52,707 nt of DNA from JBARDN01 sp050736695 (GTDB taxonomy: Bacteria; Desulfobacterota; Binatia; Binatales; Binataceae), in assembly GCA_050736695.1 (NCBI GenBank), contig JBOHWH010000195.1, positions 1 through 52,707 on the forward strand. The letters run 5' to 3'. How positions within the stretch are numbered: the stretch's first letter is position 1; every line of letters starts with the position of its first letter. This document shows positions 15,722 through 25,434 of the stretch, in pieces. A model generated the notes under the pieces. The model saw nothing but the letters and a program-made list of their open reading frames with translations, was not told the origin of the DNA and ran no database searches. Position numbers and translations under genes: made by a program.

Positions 15722-18700
15722 TCACGGGTGCTTGACGGGCGCGGCCTCTGGGCTCCATTTCAGGATTCCGAGGTCGGCTACGAAAATTGCGTAGAACGAT
15801 TTTACCAGGATCAGCTCGATCACGGTTGCGAGCGCGAGTCCTCCGATCTGCGCGTAGCACAGCGGCTGCCATAGCGGCCCGCCATGCAGCGCTAGCGGGA
15901 ACAGCGCCAGCATCGTCGCGCCGACGGTAACCATCACCGGGCGCAAACGCTCGATTCCCGCATCGAGCAGCCCCTGGATCAGCTCCTCGCCAATCTCGCG
16001 GCGCTCCTCGATAAACTCAAACAACACGATGACGTGGCTGACGATCACGCCGACCAGGCTGGCAATTCCCAAAAACGCCATGAACCCGAACGGCGTGCCC
16101 ATTATCCATAGCGCCGCGACTGCGCCGACCACGCCGTACGGCACCGCTACGAACACGAGCCACGGCTTGATCAGGTTGTTGAACTGCACGACCAGCGCGA
16201 TGAAGATCAGCACGACCGAAATCAGCAGAACAATCGCCAGCTCGCCAAAGCCTTCGCTCTGCTTGGCCTGCTCGCCGCCGATCTCGATCCTGTAGCCGGG
16301 CGGCAGATGGCGGCTGAGCGCCTGGAGCTTCGGGTTTGCGACCTTCATGACCTCCGACGGCAGGAGCCCCGGCGCCGGATAAGCACTAACCGTTATTGTG
16401 CGGAAATGATCGCGGCGGACAATCCGTTCGTGCGACAGCTTGAACACGATCGGCGCCAGCCCCTCGATCGGGACCCGTCCGTTGCCCTGCGACGCGTAGA
16501 TGTAGAGATTGCGGAGATCCGAAAGCTGGGCGCGCTCCTGCTGGCGAAGCCGCGCGACAATCGGGATCCGCAGGTCGCCGCTGATGAGCGTGCCCACTTG
16601 CCCTCCGGAGAGTCCGGCGGCAGCGGAGTTGGCGATATCCTGATTGGTGACGCCGGCCAGATTTGCGCGATCGGGATTTATCGGCAGCTCGATTATCGGA
16701 CTCTCGGCCATCCAGTCGGTTCGGATGCGCCGCGTGCCGGGGACCGCGGCCAGCACGGCCTTGGCCTGATCGGCGATATTCTCGAGCGTGTCGATGTCGG
16801 CCTGCTCGCGCGCGGGATCGACGTCGGCCTGCCCGAAGATGTGCACCTCGATCGGATAGCGCACCGGATTGGTGAGCAACTGGACCACGTCAACGGTCGC
16901 GCCCGGAACTTCTTTCGACACGAGGTTTTGCATCGGGCCTACGAGCTTTGGCATGTCCTCCTTGTGATAAATCTCCAGGAGCAACTGCGCGTAATTCGCT
17001 TGCTGTGACTCGGGCGACGCGGAGAACCAGAAACGCGGTCCACCGCCGCCGACGAAGGTGGTGATCGATTTCAGGATCGTGCGCGGACGGCCGTGGTCTG
17101 GATGTTCTTTGCCGTAATCGAGGGCCGCGCGGCGCACGATGGCGGCAACCTTTTTCGCGGCCGTGTCGGTCTCTGAGATCGCCGCGCCGTTGGGAAGCCA
17201 TACGTCGATATACGCGAGGTACTGCACGTCTTCGGGAAAGTAGGCGCTGCGCAACTGCTTCGCGATCAGGAACCCACCCAATAGAAACAGCATCGAGCAC
17301 GCAACGAAGGCCTTGCGATGCTCCAGCGCGTAGTGGCCGATCAGGTAGTACACCCCGGTTACGCCGTGGGTGCGCCGATACTCGATCGGCGGCAGCGGTT
17401 TTCCGGGCCGCATCAGGTAGTACCCGAGCTGCGGAATGAAAGTCATCGAGACGATTCGCGACGCGACCAGCGTGCAGGTCATTACGATCGGCAAGCTGTA
17501 GAGAAACTTTCCGGTGTCGCCCGAAAGCAGCAAAAACGGCAGATACGCGACGATATTGGTGATGGTCGAGAACAGAATCGCGCGTGCCAGCTTGGTCGGA
17601 CCGAGCCACGACGCGATCTCCGCCGGATGCCCCAGACCCAGGTCGTGCTTGATCGCGTCGCCCGCGACCACCGGATCGTCCACCAGCAGGCCAAGCGCAA
17701 TTATCAAGGTCGCGATCGACACTTGCTGCAAGTCGATCCCCAGCACGTACATCATGCCGAAGGTCATCGCGAGGGTGAGCGGAATCGATAGCGCGATCAG
17801 CAGCGCGGCGCGCCAATCCCAGAAGCCGACCAGCGCGATTATGACCACCAGCACGATCGCCTCGTAGAGCGCGTCCATGAACAAATGGACGTTCTCATCC
17901 ACCTGGCGCGGCTGGTCAGAGGTGCGCGCGATCACCAGATCTTCCGGCAAGCGCGTCTTGAGTCCGTTTATCGCCTTATCGACTGCCGTGCCGAACGCCG
18001 CGATCTGCTCGCCCGAGCGCATGAAGACCGCGATCGTGATTGCGCGGCCGCGGTTCCAGTGTCCTTCGGGCGTTCGCGCAGTGTAGAAATTCAGCAACTG
18101 CGGCGGCGCCTGATAACCGCGCGTGATGTCGACCAGGTCGCGCAAATAAAGCGGCGAGCCGGTATCCGACTTGCCGATTATCACGTCGCCAATCTCTTTC
18201 GCGTCGGTAAATTCGCCGCTCGGATGCAGCGTCACGTTGGTGCCGGCCGCGTCGATCATCCCGGCCGATTGCGTGATGTTGCGCGATGAAAGTATCTCCG
18301 AAATCTTGCCCGGCGTGATGCCGTAAGACGCCAGCCGCTGCTGCGAGTAGTAGAGATCCACCCATTCCGGCAGCACTCCGGTGCGTGAGACTTTCTCGAC
18401 GTCCGGAACCGCTTCCAGAGCGCGGGTGATCAGATCGGTATACCGCTCAAGCTCGCGGTAGGTGTACTTGTCGCCGGCCGACGCCTCGAGAATTGCCTCG
18501 GTCTGTGCGGGATCCGTGATCGTGACCGGCGGCCACGCGTCAGGATGAAACGCCTCGAACATCGAGGTTCCAACCCTGGAATCGATATATGTGGTTGCCG
18601 ACTTGACCAGGTCCGCGCCCGCCGGCTGGGTGGCGTCGAGTCCCGAGAAGCCCGACCCGTCGAGCGGACGGATGTCAGTCGCCGCGTGATGCTCTGCCAG

Positions 18701-19375
18701 ATAGCGCGAGAGCCCGTCGCGCACTCGCGTCACCGCCTCGGCGGGCATCGTCGCCGGATAGATCGTCACCAGCGAGATGCGATTGGATTTTGAATTGGGC
18801 GCGGCCGCCGCGCGCGTTCTCTCGATCGCCGCGCGAACCTGGCGTGCGCGCAACGCGATCTCAACCTCGTTAACCTTGGGGCTCGCAACGGTCAGCATCA
18901 GCGCAGCGGTATCCCCGAAATCGCTGTAGAACCGGATCGGACCGGCGCCGCTCGGCAAATTGCGGATACTGGAGAGTTTGAGGTTGATGTCGTTGAATTG
19001 CTTTTCGGTATCGTTGGCGTTTTCGGCGAGCTGGACATAAACGATCGCAACGCCATCGAGCGTCAGCGAACGAATTCCATAATCGGTGCCGGGACCCGCG
19101 GGATGGATGTAGGAGTTGGTCGCGATCTTCTCCTCCATCTTGCGCGTAACCGTCTGCTCGATTTTCTCGGCGCTGACTCCGGGCCACGGGCATAGCGCAA
19201 GCGCCTGCCGGACGGGGATATCCGGGTCTTTGCGCTTGGGCATGTTGATATATCCGTAGACGCCCCACGCAACTACGGCGGCCAGCAGCACCCACGAGAT
19301 CGCGCGATTCTCAACAAAAAACCGCGCGGTGTTGTGCGTCGTGCGGATTATTTCTTCGTCGCTGCGATGCGCCAT
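15722..19375 (-). CDS. RND-family efflux permease with an enlarged periplasmic domain
   Basis: Inner-membrane proton-driven exporter. TM1 is SWVLLAAVVAWGVYGYI near residue 30. TM4 carries the proton-relay pair in GLLVDDPVVAGDAI, and the second half repeats the fold (GFMAFLGIASLVGVIVSHV). The adaptor gene overlaps by one base (TAATG). Length is 1217 against about 1040 for AcrB. TM2 begins near residue 500 rather than 340, and the extra residues (roughly 170-300) lie inside the first porter loop. No outer-membrane channel gene is nearby, so it may borrow a TolC-like protein from elsewhere. Sequence is closest in feel to the HAE1/multidrug branch, but the substrate is unknown. Confidence 0.93.
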   Translation of the reverse strand: MAHRSDEEIIRTTHNTARFFVENRAISWVLLAAVVAWGVYGYINMPKRKDPDIPVRQALALCPWPGVSAEKIEQTVTRKMEEKIATNSYIHPAGPGTDYGIRSLTLDGVAIVYVQLAENANDTEKQFNDINLKLSSIRNLPSGAGPIRFYSDFGDTAALMLTVASPKVNEVEIALRARQVRAAIERTRAAAAPNSKSNRISLVTIYPATMPAEAVTRVRDGLSRYLAEHHAATDIRPLDGSGFSGLDATQPAGADLVKSATTYIDSRVGTSMFEAFHPDAWPPVTITDPAQTEAILEASAGDKYTYRELERYTDLITRALEAVPDVEKVSRTGVLPEWVDLYYSQQRLASYGITPGKISEILSSRNITQSAGMIDAAGTNVTLHPSGEFTDAKEIGDVIIGKSDTGSPLYLRDLVDITRGYQAPPQLLNFYTARTPEGHWNRGRAITIAVFMRSGEQIAAFGTAVDKAINGLKTRLPEDLVIARTSDQPRQVDENVHLFMDALYEAIVLVVIIALVGFWDWRAALLIALSIPLTLAMTFGMMYVLGIDLQQVSIATLIIALGLLVDDPVVAGDAIKHDLGLGHPAEIASWLGPTKLARAILFSTITNIVAYLPFLLLSGDTGKFLYSLPIVMTCTLVASRIVSMTFIPQLGYYLMRPGKPLPPIEYRRTHGVTGVYYLIGHYALEHRKAFVACSMLFLLGGFLIAKQLRSAYFPEDVQYLAYIDVWLPNGAAISETDTAAKKVAAIVRRAALDYGKEHPDHGRPRTILKSITTFVGGGGPRFWFSASPESQQANYAQLLLEIYHKEDMPKLVGPMQNLVSKEVPGATVDVVQLLTNPVRYPIEVHIFGQADVDPAREQADIDTLENIADQAKAVLAAVPGTRRIRTDWMAESPIIELPINPDRANLAGVTNQDIANSAAAGLSGGQVGTLISGDLRIPIVARLRQQERAQLSDLRNLYIYASQGNGRVPIEGLAPIVFKLSHERIVRRDHFRTITVSAYPAPGLLPSEVMKVANPKLQALSRHLPPGYRIEIGGEQAKQSEGFGELAIVLLISVVLIFIALVVQFNNLIKPWLVFVAVPYGVVGAVAALWIMGTPFGFMAFLGIASLVGVIVSHVIVLFEFIEERREIGEELIQGLLDAGIERLRPVMVTVGATMLALFPLALHGGPLWQPLCYAQIGGLALATVIELILVKSFYAIFVADLGILKWSPEAAPVKHP

Positions 19376-20511
19376 TACGGGATGATCCGGATTTCTTCAC
19401 CGTCGGTGACCAGGGTAGCCCCGCGCACGATCACGCGATCGCCGATCGCAACCCCGGAATCGACCGCGATCTCGTTGCCGACGATATTGCCAAGGCGCAC
19501 CGTGCGCATTCTGGCGATCGTCTTGCCGCCCTCGTCGGTGGCGACGAAGACCGCGTAGCCGCTGCGATCTTCGGGCGGACGCACGATCGCGTTGATGGGA
19601 ACCGTGGCCGCGGTAGCAACCCGCGCTGAGACGTTGTTAGCAAGCCTGAGCGCCGCGATCATCCCGGCACGCAGGCGGCCGTCTTTATTCGGAATCGTGA
19701 TCTCGACATCGAAGGTGCGCGTGTTCGGGTCGGCGCTTTGTCCGACGCGAGTGATCTGCCCTTCGAGCAGGACTCCCGGCAGCGCCTCGCTGCGCAGGTT
19801 CTGCGCCTGCCCCTGCTTCAGTTGCCCAACCTCGATATCCGAAACCGCGAAGATTGCTTTCATCTCGGTCGTATCGGCGATTTGAAACGCGGTGACACTT
19901 GGGCCTACCAGCGAACCGATCTCGATTCCGCGGCTCAGCATCACGGCATCCATCGGCGAGCTCAACTTGCAGTACCCTAAATTGATTTGCGCCTGCTTGA
20001 GCGAGGCCTCGGACTGCTTAACCTGGGCATCGGCGGATTGGAATTGCTGAAGGGCGCTGTCGTAGTCGCGGCGCGCGGTAATTTTTTGTTTGAATAGCTC
20101 GCTGTTGCGGCTGTAATCGGCCTTGGCTTTCGCGTAGGTCGCTTGCGCGTTGGCGACGGTCGAAGCCGCCTGATTCACCTGCTGCTGATAGGGCCCGGTC
20201 TGGATCGTCGCGAGCAGCTCGCCGCTCTTAACCGGATCGCCGCCCTGGATGTCGCGGACGCGTCCTCCCGCGCCGGCAACCTGCTTGATCGTCTCGACAT
20301 AGCCGTTGACCTGGAACGTCAGTCCGACCTGGCGATAGGGCTGAAGGTTCGCTGTGTACGCTCCGCGATGAGTCTCGGCGGTCTCTCGAACCGTGGTCAC
20401 CGTTACAGCGATCGGCGGCGCAGTGGTGGGCTTTGGATGATCGCCGCATCCGATCGCCACGGCCGCTGCCGCCGCAATCAAAAGCGCAAGTGAAGCGTTA
20501 CGTATGTGCAA
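19375..20511 (-). CDS. RND efflux periplasmic adaptor (HlyD/AcrA family)
   Basis: Links the RND permease to an outer-membrane channel. N-terminal hydrophobic segment LALLIAAAAAVAIGC could be a signal peptide or a weak lipobox with Cys near residue 23. The barrel-sandwich halves flank a helical hairpin (about residues 95-175, rich in Ala/Gln/Lys), followed by the LSSPMDAVMLSRGIEIGSLV lipoyl-like motif and the beta-barrel domain with VGQSADPNTRTFDVEI. The frame is open far upstream, but TTG 20511 is chosen because GAGGAGG lies eight bases before it and homology starts there; 378 residues. It is the first gene of the adaptor-permease pair. Confidence 0.9.
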   Translation of the reverse strand: MHIRNASLALLIAAAAAVAIGCGDHPKPTTAPPIAVTVTTVRETAETHRGAYTANLQPYRQVGLTFQVNGYVETIKQVAGAGGRVRDIQGGDPVKSGELLATIQTGPYQQQVNQAASTVANAQATYAKAKADYSRNSELFKQKITARRDYDSALQQFQSADAQVKQSEASLKQAQINLGYCKLSSPMDAVMLSRGIEIGSLVGPSVTAFQIADTTEMKAIFAVSDIEVGQLKQGQAQNLRSEALPGVLLEGQITRVGQSADPNTRTFDVEITIPNKDGRLRAGMIAALRLANNVSARVATAATVPINAIVRPPEDRSGYAVFVATDEGGKTIARMRTVRLGNIVGNEIAVDSGVAIGDRVIVRGATLVTDGEEIRIIP

Positions 20512-20651
20512 GTCGCGCCCCTCCTCGAAACCTCGCGCGCGCGGCGAATCGTTCGCCGCCACGGGCCCGCGCTCTCCGGGTTCGAACGTATTCGTCGCGA
20601 AAGGCGCTCGCGATGTTATCAGAAATCGCGGCGGCTTCGCGCTGCCTCGCG

Positions 20652-21683
20652 CTACCTGTAGATACGGGCGGTGTCGCGGATGCGGGCCTTGATTTCCTCG
20701 CGCAGCGCGATTGGTTCCAGCACCTCGATATACGGGCTCATCGCCATGATCCAATTTGACAGCTCCGCGGTTCCTTTGAGCTTCAAGTGGAGCAGCATCC
20801 TGCCGTCGCGGCCGACCGATACTTTCTGCGAAGGATGAACGGTGCGCGCGCGCAGGCGCGCATCGCTTTCGGGGCTGAGGCTCTTCAGGACCACCGCCGT
20901 CTCGCGATCTCCGCTGACGATTCCAAAAGCGCCCTGCACAAACGCGGCAGGATTGTAGGACGCGGGCAGATGAAATCTTTCATCGTTGCTGGAGCTGTCC
21001 TTGATGAAGTCCACCGAGCGCATCCGCTCCACCGCCAGGTAAATAATCCTGGAGCCGCGATGGCTTCGGCCGAGCAGATAAAGTCCACCGCGATACTGAA
21101 CAAGCGTGTACGGATCGAAATCATGGATGAGATCGGTGCCGTCGATTCGGTTCATCGCCGCGTATTGGATTCGCAGCCGCTTCTCTCCGATCAACGCGCG
21201 CAGAATCAGATCGATCTGATCTTCGTAAGGGCGATAGTCCTTGGGAACGTACTCGACCGCGTAAAACTTGCGGTTGAAATCGCGGAGCCCGAGTTGCATC
21301 GCGGGGGGCAAATTCTTCTTCACGCGCTCCCAAATATCGCCGACTCCGGACTGCAGCACCGTGCCTTCGAGAAATTTAAGCAACCCCAGGCTCACGTATA
21401 ATGCCGCCGCCTGGTAGACGTTCGAACTCGGCCCGCTGCGCCGCGTGACCAGGCGCAGCTTACGCGCCGATCCGCTGCCGGCCGCCTCGACGATCATTTG
21501 GCCGGCCTTTCCCCGCATCCGCAGAAATTCGCGTACATATCGATCCACCGTGCGCTCGCTGACTCCGAGCTCGCGCCGAATTCGCGCAAGCGAGACTCCG
21601 AGCGGCTCCTCGTACAGCATCATCGCAATCCGCGCGTAGCGGATTCCCGATTCATAAGTGGGCTTTCGTGATGCGATCGCCAT
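20652..21683 (-). CDS. WYL-domain transcriptional regulator
   Basis: DNA-binding regulator with an N-terminal helix-turn-helix (VSLARIRRELGVSERTVDRY, about residues 28-47). A WYL domain (about 160-245) contains DFDPYTLVQYRGGLYLLGRS, in which the signature Trp-Tyr-Leu reads Leu-Tyr-Leu, and a WCX-type C-terminal extension follows. ATG 21683 has GGAGG seven bases upstream and is preferred to 21734. Known relatives include DriD, which binds single-stranded DNA and activates damage genes, and PafB/PafC. It is divergent from recC; the 97-base gap holds both promoters and overlapping inverted repeats. It most likely regulates itself and recCBD, which is inference. Confidence 0.9.
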   Translation of the reverse strand: MAIASRKPTYESGIRYARIAMMLYEEPLGVSLARIRRELGVSERTVDRYVREFLRMRGKAGQMIVEAAGSGSARKLRLVTRRSGPSSNVYQAAALYVSLGLLKFLEGTVLQSGVGDIWERVKKNLPPAMQLGLRDFNRKFYAVEYVPKDYRPYEDQIDLILRALIGEKRLRIQYAAMNRIDGTDLIHDFDPYTLVQYRGGLYLLGRSHRGSRIIYLAVERMRSVDFIKDSSSNDERFHLPASYNPAAFVQGAFGIVSGDRETAVVLKSLSPESDARLRARTVHPSQKVSVGRDGRMLLHLKLKGTAELSNWIMAMSPYIEVLEPIALREEIKARIRDTARIYR

Positions 21684-21710
21684 CGGTGCGCCTCCAGTCA
21701 GAGCGGGCGG

Positions 21711-21759
21711 ATTGTATCTTGCTTTTAACGACAACCGTTGTCTTGGGGACAGTTATAAT
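21711..21759. promoter_or_regulatory. Divergent promoter region with overlapping inverted repeats between the WYL regulator and recC
   Basis: The plus strand carries GACAA-ccg-TTGTC (21730-21742), a perfect palindrome. Its right arm also pairs with a following GACA (TGTC-ttggg-GACA, 21739-21751), so three half-sites lie in tandem. A perfect -10 TATAAT for recC sits at 21754-21759 with a poor -35 that overlaps the palindrome, as in activator-dependent promoters. On the minus strand TACAAT (21716-21711) is a -10 candidate for the regulator. Binding by the WYL protein is inferred. Confidence 0.6.
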
Positions 21760-21780
21760 GGAGTTGGTTGGACGAGGTAA

Positions 21781-24700
21781 ATGGAAACCAATAACGTCGG
21801 CATCACGCACGCAACGCCGCAAAACAAAGAGAAACGGGGGATGCTCAAGCTTCACTATTCGAACCGGCTCGAAGGATTGATCGAGCCGCTCGCGCGCGCG
21901 ATCGGCGAACGCCAGGATCGCGATCCGCTGCGGCCGATCTCGATCGTCGTGCCCAATCGCGCGGTCGCACAGTTCGTGAAATATCGCGTCGCTGAGCGTC
22001 TCGGCATCGCGGCGAATCTAAATTTCCCGTTCCTGCGCGCGCATCTGACCGCGATTGCGCAAAACGCCGACCCGCGCCTGCGCGTGCTCGGCGCGGATGC
22101 ACTTCAGCTCGTCATCTTCAACTGCCTTTCAGGCCAGAAGCATCGCGACAATTCCAGGCTCGCGCCTGTCTGGCAATATATCGACGCCGGTGGCGGCCGC
22201 GGCACGCCGGAAGCGGAGCTTCGATGCTTCGAGCTGTCGGGACGGGTCGCGAAGCTGTTCGAGGAATATTCGATCTCGCGGCGCGCGATGCTCGCGCAGT
22301 GGAATAGCGATCGGTTGATCGCCGCCAACACGGCCGCCGCCAATAACGAAAAATGGCAACAGGCGCTGTGGCGAATCATCTTCGACGCCAGCGGCGCCGC
22401 GAAAAAAGAATGGACCGGCGACACTGCGCACGACTGGAATCTCCTGCCCGACGCGTTTGGGCGCACCCGCGATCTTGCCCTCGCCGACGCGGTGCGCGAC
22501 GGGTTAAAAGTGTTCGGACTCGCGTCCCCGGGTCAGGCATACGCTGAAATTTTCGCACGGCTCGGCAAACTCGGGCCGCTTTCGATTTACGCGCTTAACC
22601 CGTGCCGCGAATTTTGGGAGGACCTTGATACCTCGCGCCGCGCCGCTTGGGCGAACTGGACCCGTCGCGGAAGCCGCCTCGGCGGCGATCTGGCCGCGAG
22701 CGAAGATCCATTTGGCCTGGCGACAGCAGACCATCGCGCGCTCGAGCTATGGGGACGTCCGGGCCGCGAATATATTCGATTGCTGAATGAATTGAGCGAT
22801 TGCGACTTCGAACCGAACTTCATCGACAGTCCCACCAGCGTGTCTCTTCTTGCACGTTTTCAGCGCGATGTTTTAGACCGTTCATGCGAAGCCGAATTTA
22901 AGACTCCTGATTCGACGGCGAGTATCCGCTTCCTGGCTTGCCCGGGAATTCGGCGCGAGGTCGAGATCGTCGCCAACGAGATCTGGCGGCTGGTGAAGCA
23001 GAGCGCGTCCGCGTCGAGGCCAATCCGCTTTCACGAAATCGGCGTGCTGATTCCCGACGGCGAGTGCGAAACCTACGCGCCACACATCGAGTCGGTCTTC
23101 ACGCGGATGCACAATATCCCGGTCGAGATCAGCGGACGCAGTGTCGCGCGCCAGAGCCGCGTTGCCGAAGCGATCGTGCTGTTGTTGAAGCTTCCGCTCG
23201 GACGCGTCACGCGCGCCGATCTGCTGCGCCTGCTGAAGCATCCCGCGCTCAGCGGCGGCAACCCGAAGCTCGATGTCGATCTTTGGGACGCCTGGTGCGA
23301 GGAGTTGGGAGTTTTCTTCGGCGCCGATGGAGGCGATCCGGCCGCGACCTATATCCCGCGCAATGTTTTCAACTGGGACCAGGCGCTCAAGCGGATCGCG
23401 CTCGGAGCGTTCATGTCGGGCGAACGCAGCGGCGACGATCGTTTATTCGATTCGCCCAAAAGCGGCGCGCTGCTGCCGCTCGAGATTGACGAGGCCGACC
23501 TTCCCGCGGCGCAGGCACTGGTGAACACTGCACGCGCGCTGTTGGCCGACGCGCAAGCGATCGCAGCCGCGCGAATGAACCTTTCGCGATGGGCGCAAAT
23601 GATCGCGCGCATGATCGAGCGATACTTAATCGCCGCCGAACCCGAAGATCAGCAGATGCGCGACCGATGCCTCGCCGCGATCGAGGCGATGAGTTCGGAG
23701 GGAATCGAAAGTCCCGACGTGTCGTATGCGGTGGCGGAGGCGTCGGCGGCGGCGCTTATCGAGGAACTCGGTGCGCGCCAGGTCCGCTTTGCGGGGCGCG
23801 GAGTTGCGGCAGGCGCGATGGGCACGCTGCATGCGCTGCCGTTTCGCGCAATCTTCGTGCTCGGCCTGGGCGAGTCGGTGTTCCCGGCGCGTGATCCACG
23901 CGACCCGCTCGATCTTCGCCAGACGCGGCGCCACGCGGGCGACGTGAGCCCGACGGAGCGCGATCGCTATCTGTTCCTCGAATCGGTTCTTGCCGCGCGA
24001 GAGCAGATCGCATTCTCATACGTCGCTCGCGATGCGCACACCGGAGATTCACTCGAGCCCTCGACCGTGGTTCGCGAGCTTCAGTTCATCCTCCGCTCAT
24101 ATCTCAAAGAGAGCGCTGTCGATGCTCTCACGCTGGCGCATCCGGTGAGCCGTTACGATGCTGCCTACTTCAAAGACGCCGGAGCCGTTTCCGCGCAGGA
24201 TGGACTAATCAGTTTCGATAGCGCTGCGCGGCACGGTGCGCGCATGAAGGCATTACGCGATGACTTGGACAGGAAACCCGGTGAGGCGTCGCGGCTGGAT
24301 GCGGACGAGTTGCTGGCCGCGCTTTCGAGCCAGGCGCGCGCGGCGCTGCGTTCCGATCTGCGGATTCCGAAAATTTCGGGAGCCGCGGAGCTCTCCGATC
24401 GCGCCGCCGATCTGGATCTTCCGATCTCAGCACTGCGCAAGTTCCTGGAATGCCCCGCGCAGGGCGCCGCCCGTTTTGCGCTCGGCATGAACGAGGATGA
24501 AGACGCCGACGAAGAGATCGTGGACGAACCGATCGAAATGACAAAGGCCGATCACGTGATGCTGCTGCGCGAGGTATTTTGGAAGCTTGCGAAGACCGGC
24601 GCCGCGGCTGCCTCAGAATATCTGCGTGCTGCCGCGTTGGCGCAGATGAAGGGGCGCGCGCCGGTCGGTCCAATAGCAGACAAGCTGCGCGATCAGGATC

Positions 24701-25434
24701 TCCATTTGATGCATGGCTGGAGAACGTACGCCGAGGCGGCAAAAGCCGGCGATTTGTCGCAGTGGAGGGAGTTCCGCATCGGCCGCGCCGACGAACCCGC
24801 GTCGTCGGCACCGGAGATTCTGCCCTACCTCGCACTCGAGGTGCCGATACGCGGCGCCCGCGGCAAATCGATCGTTCAGCGCGTCAGGCTGCACGGCCGT
24901 GTCGGACTTATCGCGCCGGGATTCGACGCCGCGTTGGAGTGCGTAGCGCGTCACGATGCTGATGCCCGGCATTTTCTGCCTCTGTTCCTGAATGCGATCG
25001 TGCTGATAGCGGCGGGTCAGCCGATCACAAAAAAATTCAGGGCGATCGTGGTCGGAGTCGCGGACGAAAAGAAAAAAACCCTGCCGTCCTGGATCAAGAC
25101 CTTCGTCACGCCGCGGAAGGATCAGGCAATCGAGTATCTGACGATGCTCGCCGGCGATCTGCTTTCCGATGCACACGACTATTTTCTTCCAATCCAGGCA
25201 GCGGCGAAATTCTATAGCTCACCCGGCAAGCGCGGCGGAGATACAGAACTGGTTCCTGCGCTGGAGGATATGCGCGACCAGGAGGGCCCGTTCGGATTGC
25301 CCAACTCCGCGTACGGACCACTGCGGCGGTGGCGCGAGCTCGAGATCCTGAGCGAGACGGAAATTTCCGATCTGGTAAAACGCCGCTTTGGGCCGATTAA
25401 AGCGTTGTTTGGAGCTGAGGAGAAAGAAGCATGA
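21781..25434 (+). CDS. recC: Exodeoxyribonuclease V, gamma subunit (RecC)
   Basis: Subunit of RecBCD that splits the strands and scans for Chi. Family features: N-terminal LKLHYSNRLEGLI, the PNRAVAQFVKYRVAERLGIA block, and DPLDLRQTRRHAGDVSPTER followed by DRYLFLESVLAAREQIAFSY, a strong RecC signature. The C-terminal inactive nuclease-like domain covers about residues 880-1180. 1217 residues against 1122 in E. coli. Two starts are possible: ATG 21781 with GAGG three bases upstream, or ATG 21841, where RecC homology begins; I keep the first because the TATAAT box predicts a transcript start near 21766. It overlaps recB by four bases. Confidence 0.93.
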   Translation: METNNVGITHATPQNKEKRGMLKLHYSNRLEGLIEPLARAIGERQDRDPLRPISIVVPNRAVAQFVKYRVAERLGIAANLNFPFLRAHLTAIAQNADPRLRVLGADALQLVIFNCLSGQKHRDNSRLAPVWQYIDAGGGRGTPEAELRCFELSGRVAKLFEEYSISRRAMLAQWNSDRLIAANTAAANNEKWQQALWRIIFDASGAAKKEWTGDTAHDWNLLPDAFGRTRDLALADAVRDGLKVFGLASPGQAYAEIFARLGKLGPLSIYALNPCREFWEDLDTSRRAAWANWTRRGSRLGGDLAASEDPFGLATADHRALELWGRPGREYIRLLNELSDCDFEPNFIDSPTSVSLLARFQRDVLDRSCEAEFKTPDSTASIRFLACPGIRREVEIVANEIWRLVKQSASASRPIRFHEIGVLIPDGECETYAPHIESVFTRMHNIPVEISGRSVARQSRVAEAIVLLLKLPLGRVTRADLLRLLKHPALSGGNPKLDVDLWDAWCEELGVFFGADGGDPAATYIPRNVFNWDQALKRIALGAFMSGERSGDDRLFDSPKSGALLPLEIDEADLPAAQALVNTARALLADAQAIAAARMNLSRWAQMIARMIERYLIAAEPEDQQMRDRCLAAIEAMSSEGIESPDVSYAVAEASAAALIEELGARQVRFAGRGVAAGAMGTLHALPFRAIFVLGLGESVFPARDPRDPLDLRQTRRHAGDVSPTERDRYLFLESVLAAREQIAFSYVARDAHTGDSLEPSTVVRELQFILRSYLKESAVDALTLAHPVSRYDAAYFKDAGAVSAQDGLISFDSAARHGARMKALRDDLDRKPGEASRLDADELLAALSSQARAALRSDLRIPKISGAAELSDRAADLDLPISALRKFLECPAQGAARFALGMNEDEDADEEIVDEPIEMTKADHVMLLREVFWKLAKTGAAAASEYLRAAALAQMKGRAPVGPIADKLRDQDLHLMHGWRTYAEAAKAGDLSQWREFRIGRADEPASSAPEILPYLALEVPIRGARGKSIVQRVRLHGRVGLIAPGFDAALECVARHDADARHFLPLFLNAIVLIAAGQPITKKFRAIVVGVADEKKKTLPSWIKTFVTPRKDQAIEYLTMLAGDLLSDAHDYFLPIQAAAKFYSSPGKRGGDTELVPALEDMRDQEGPFGLPNSAYGPLRRWRELEILSETEISDLVKRRFGPIKALFGAEEKEA

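Noticed and set aside
20652..21683. Defence-island regulator (BrxR/CapW type)
   Set aside because: It is a WYL protein, but no BREX, CBASS or restriction genes are in the window; the partner is recCBD.
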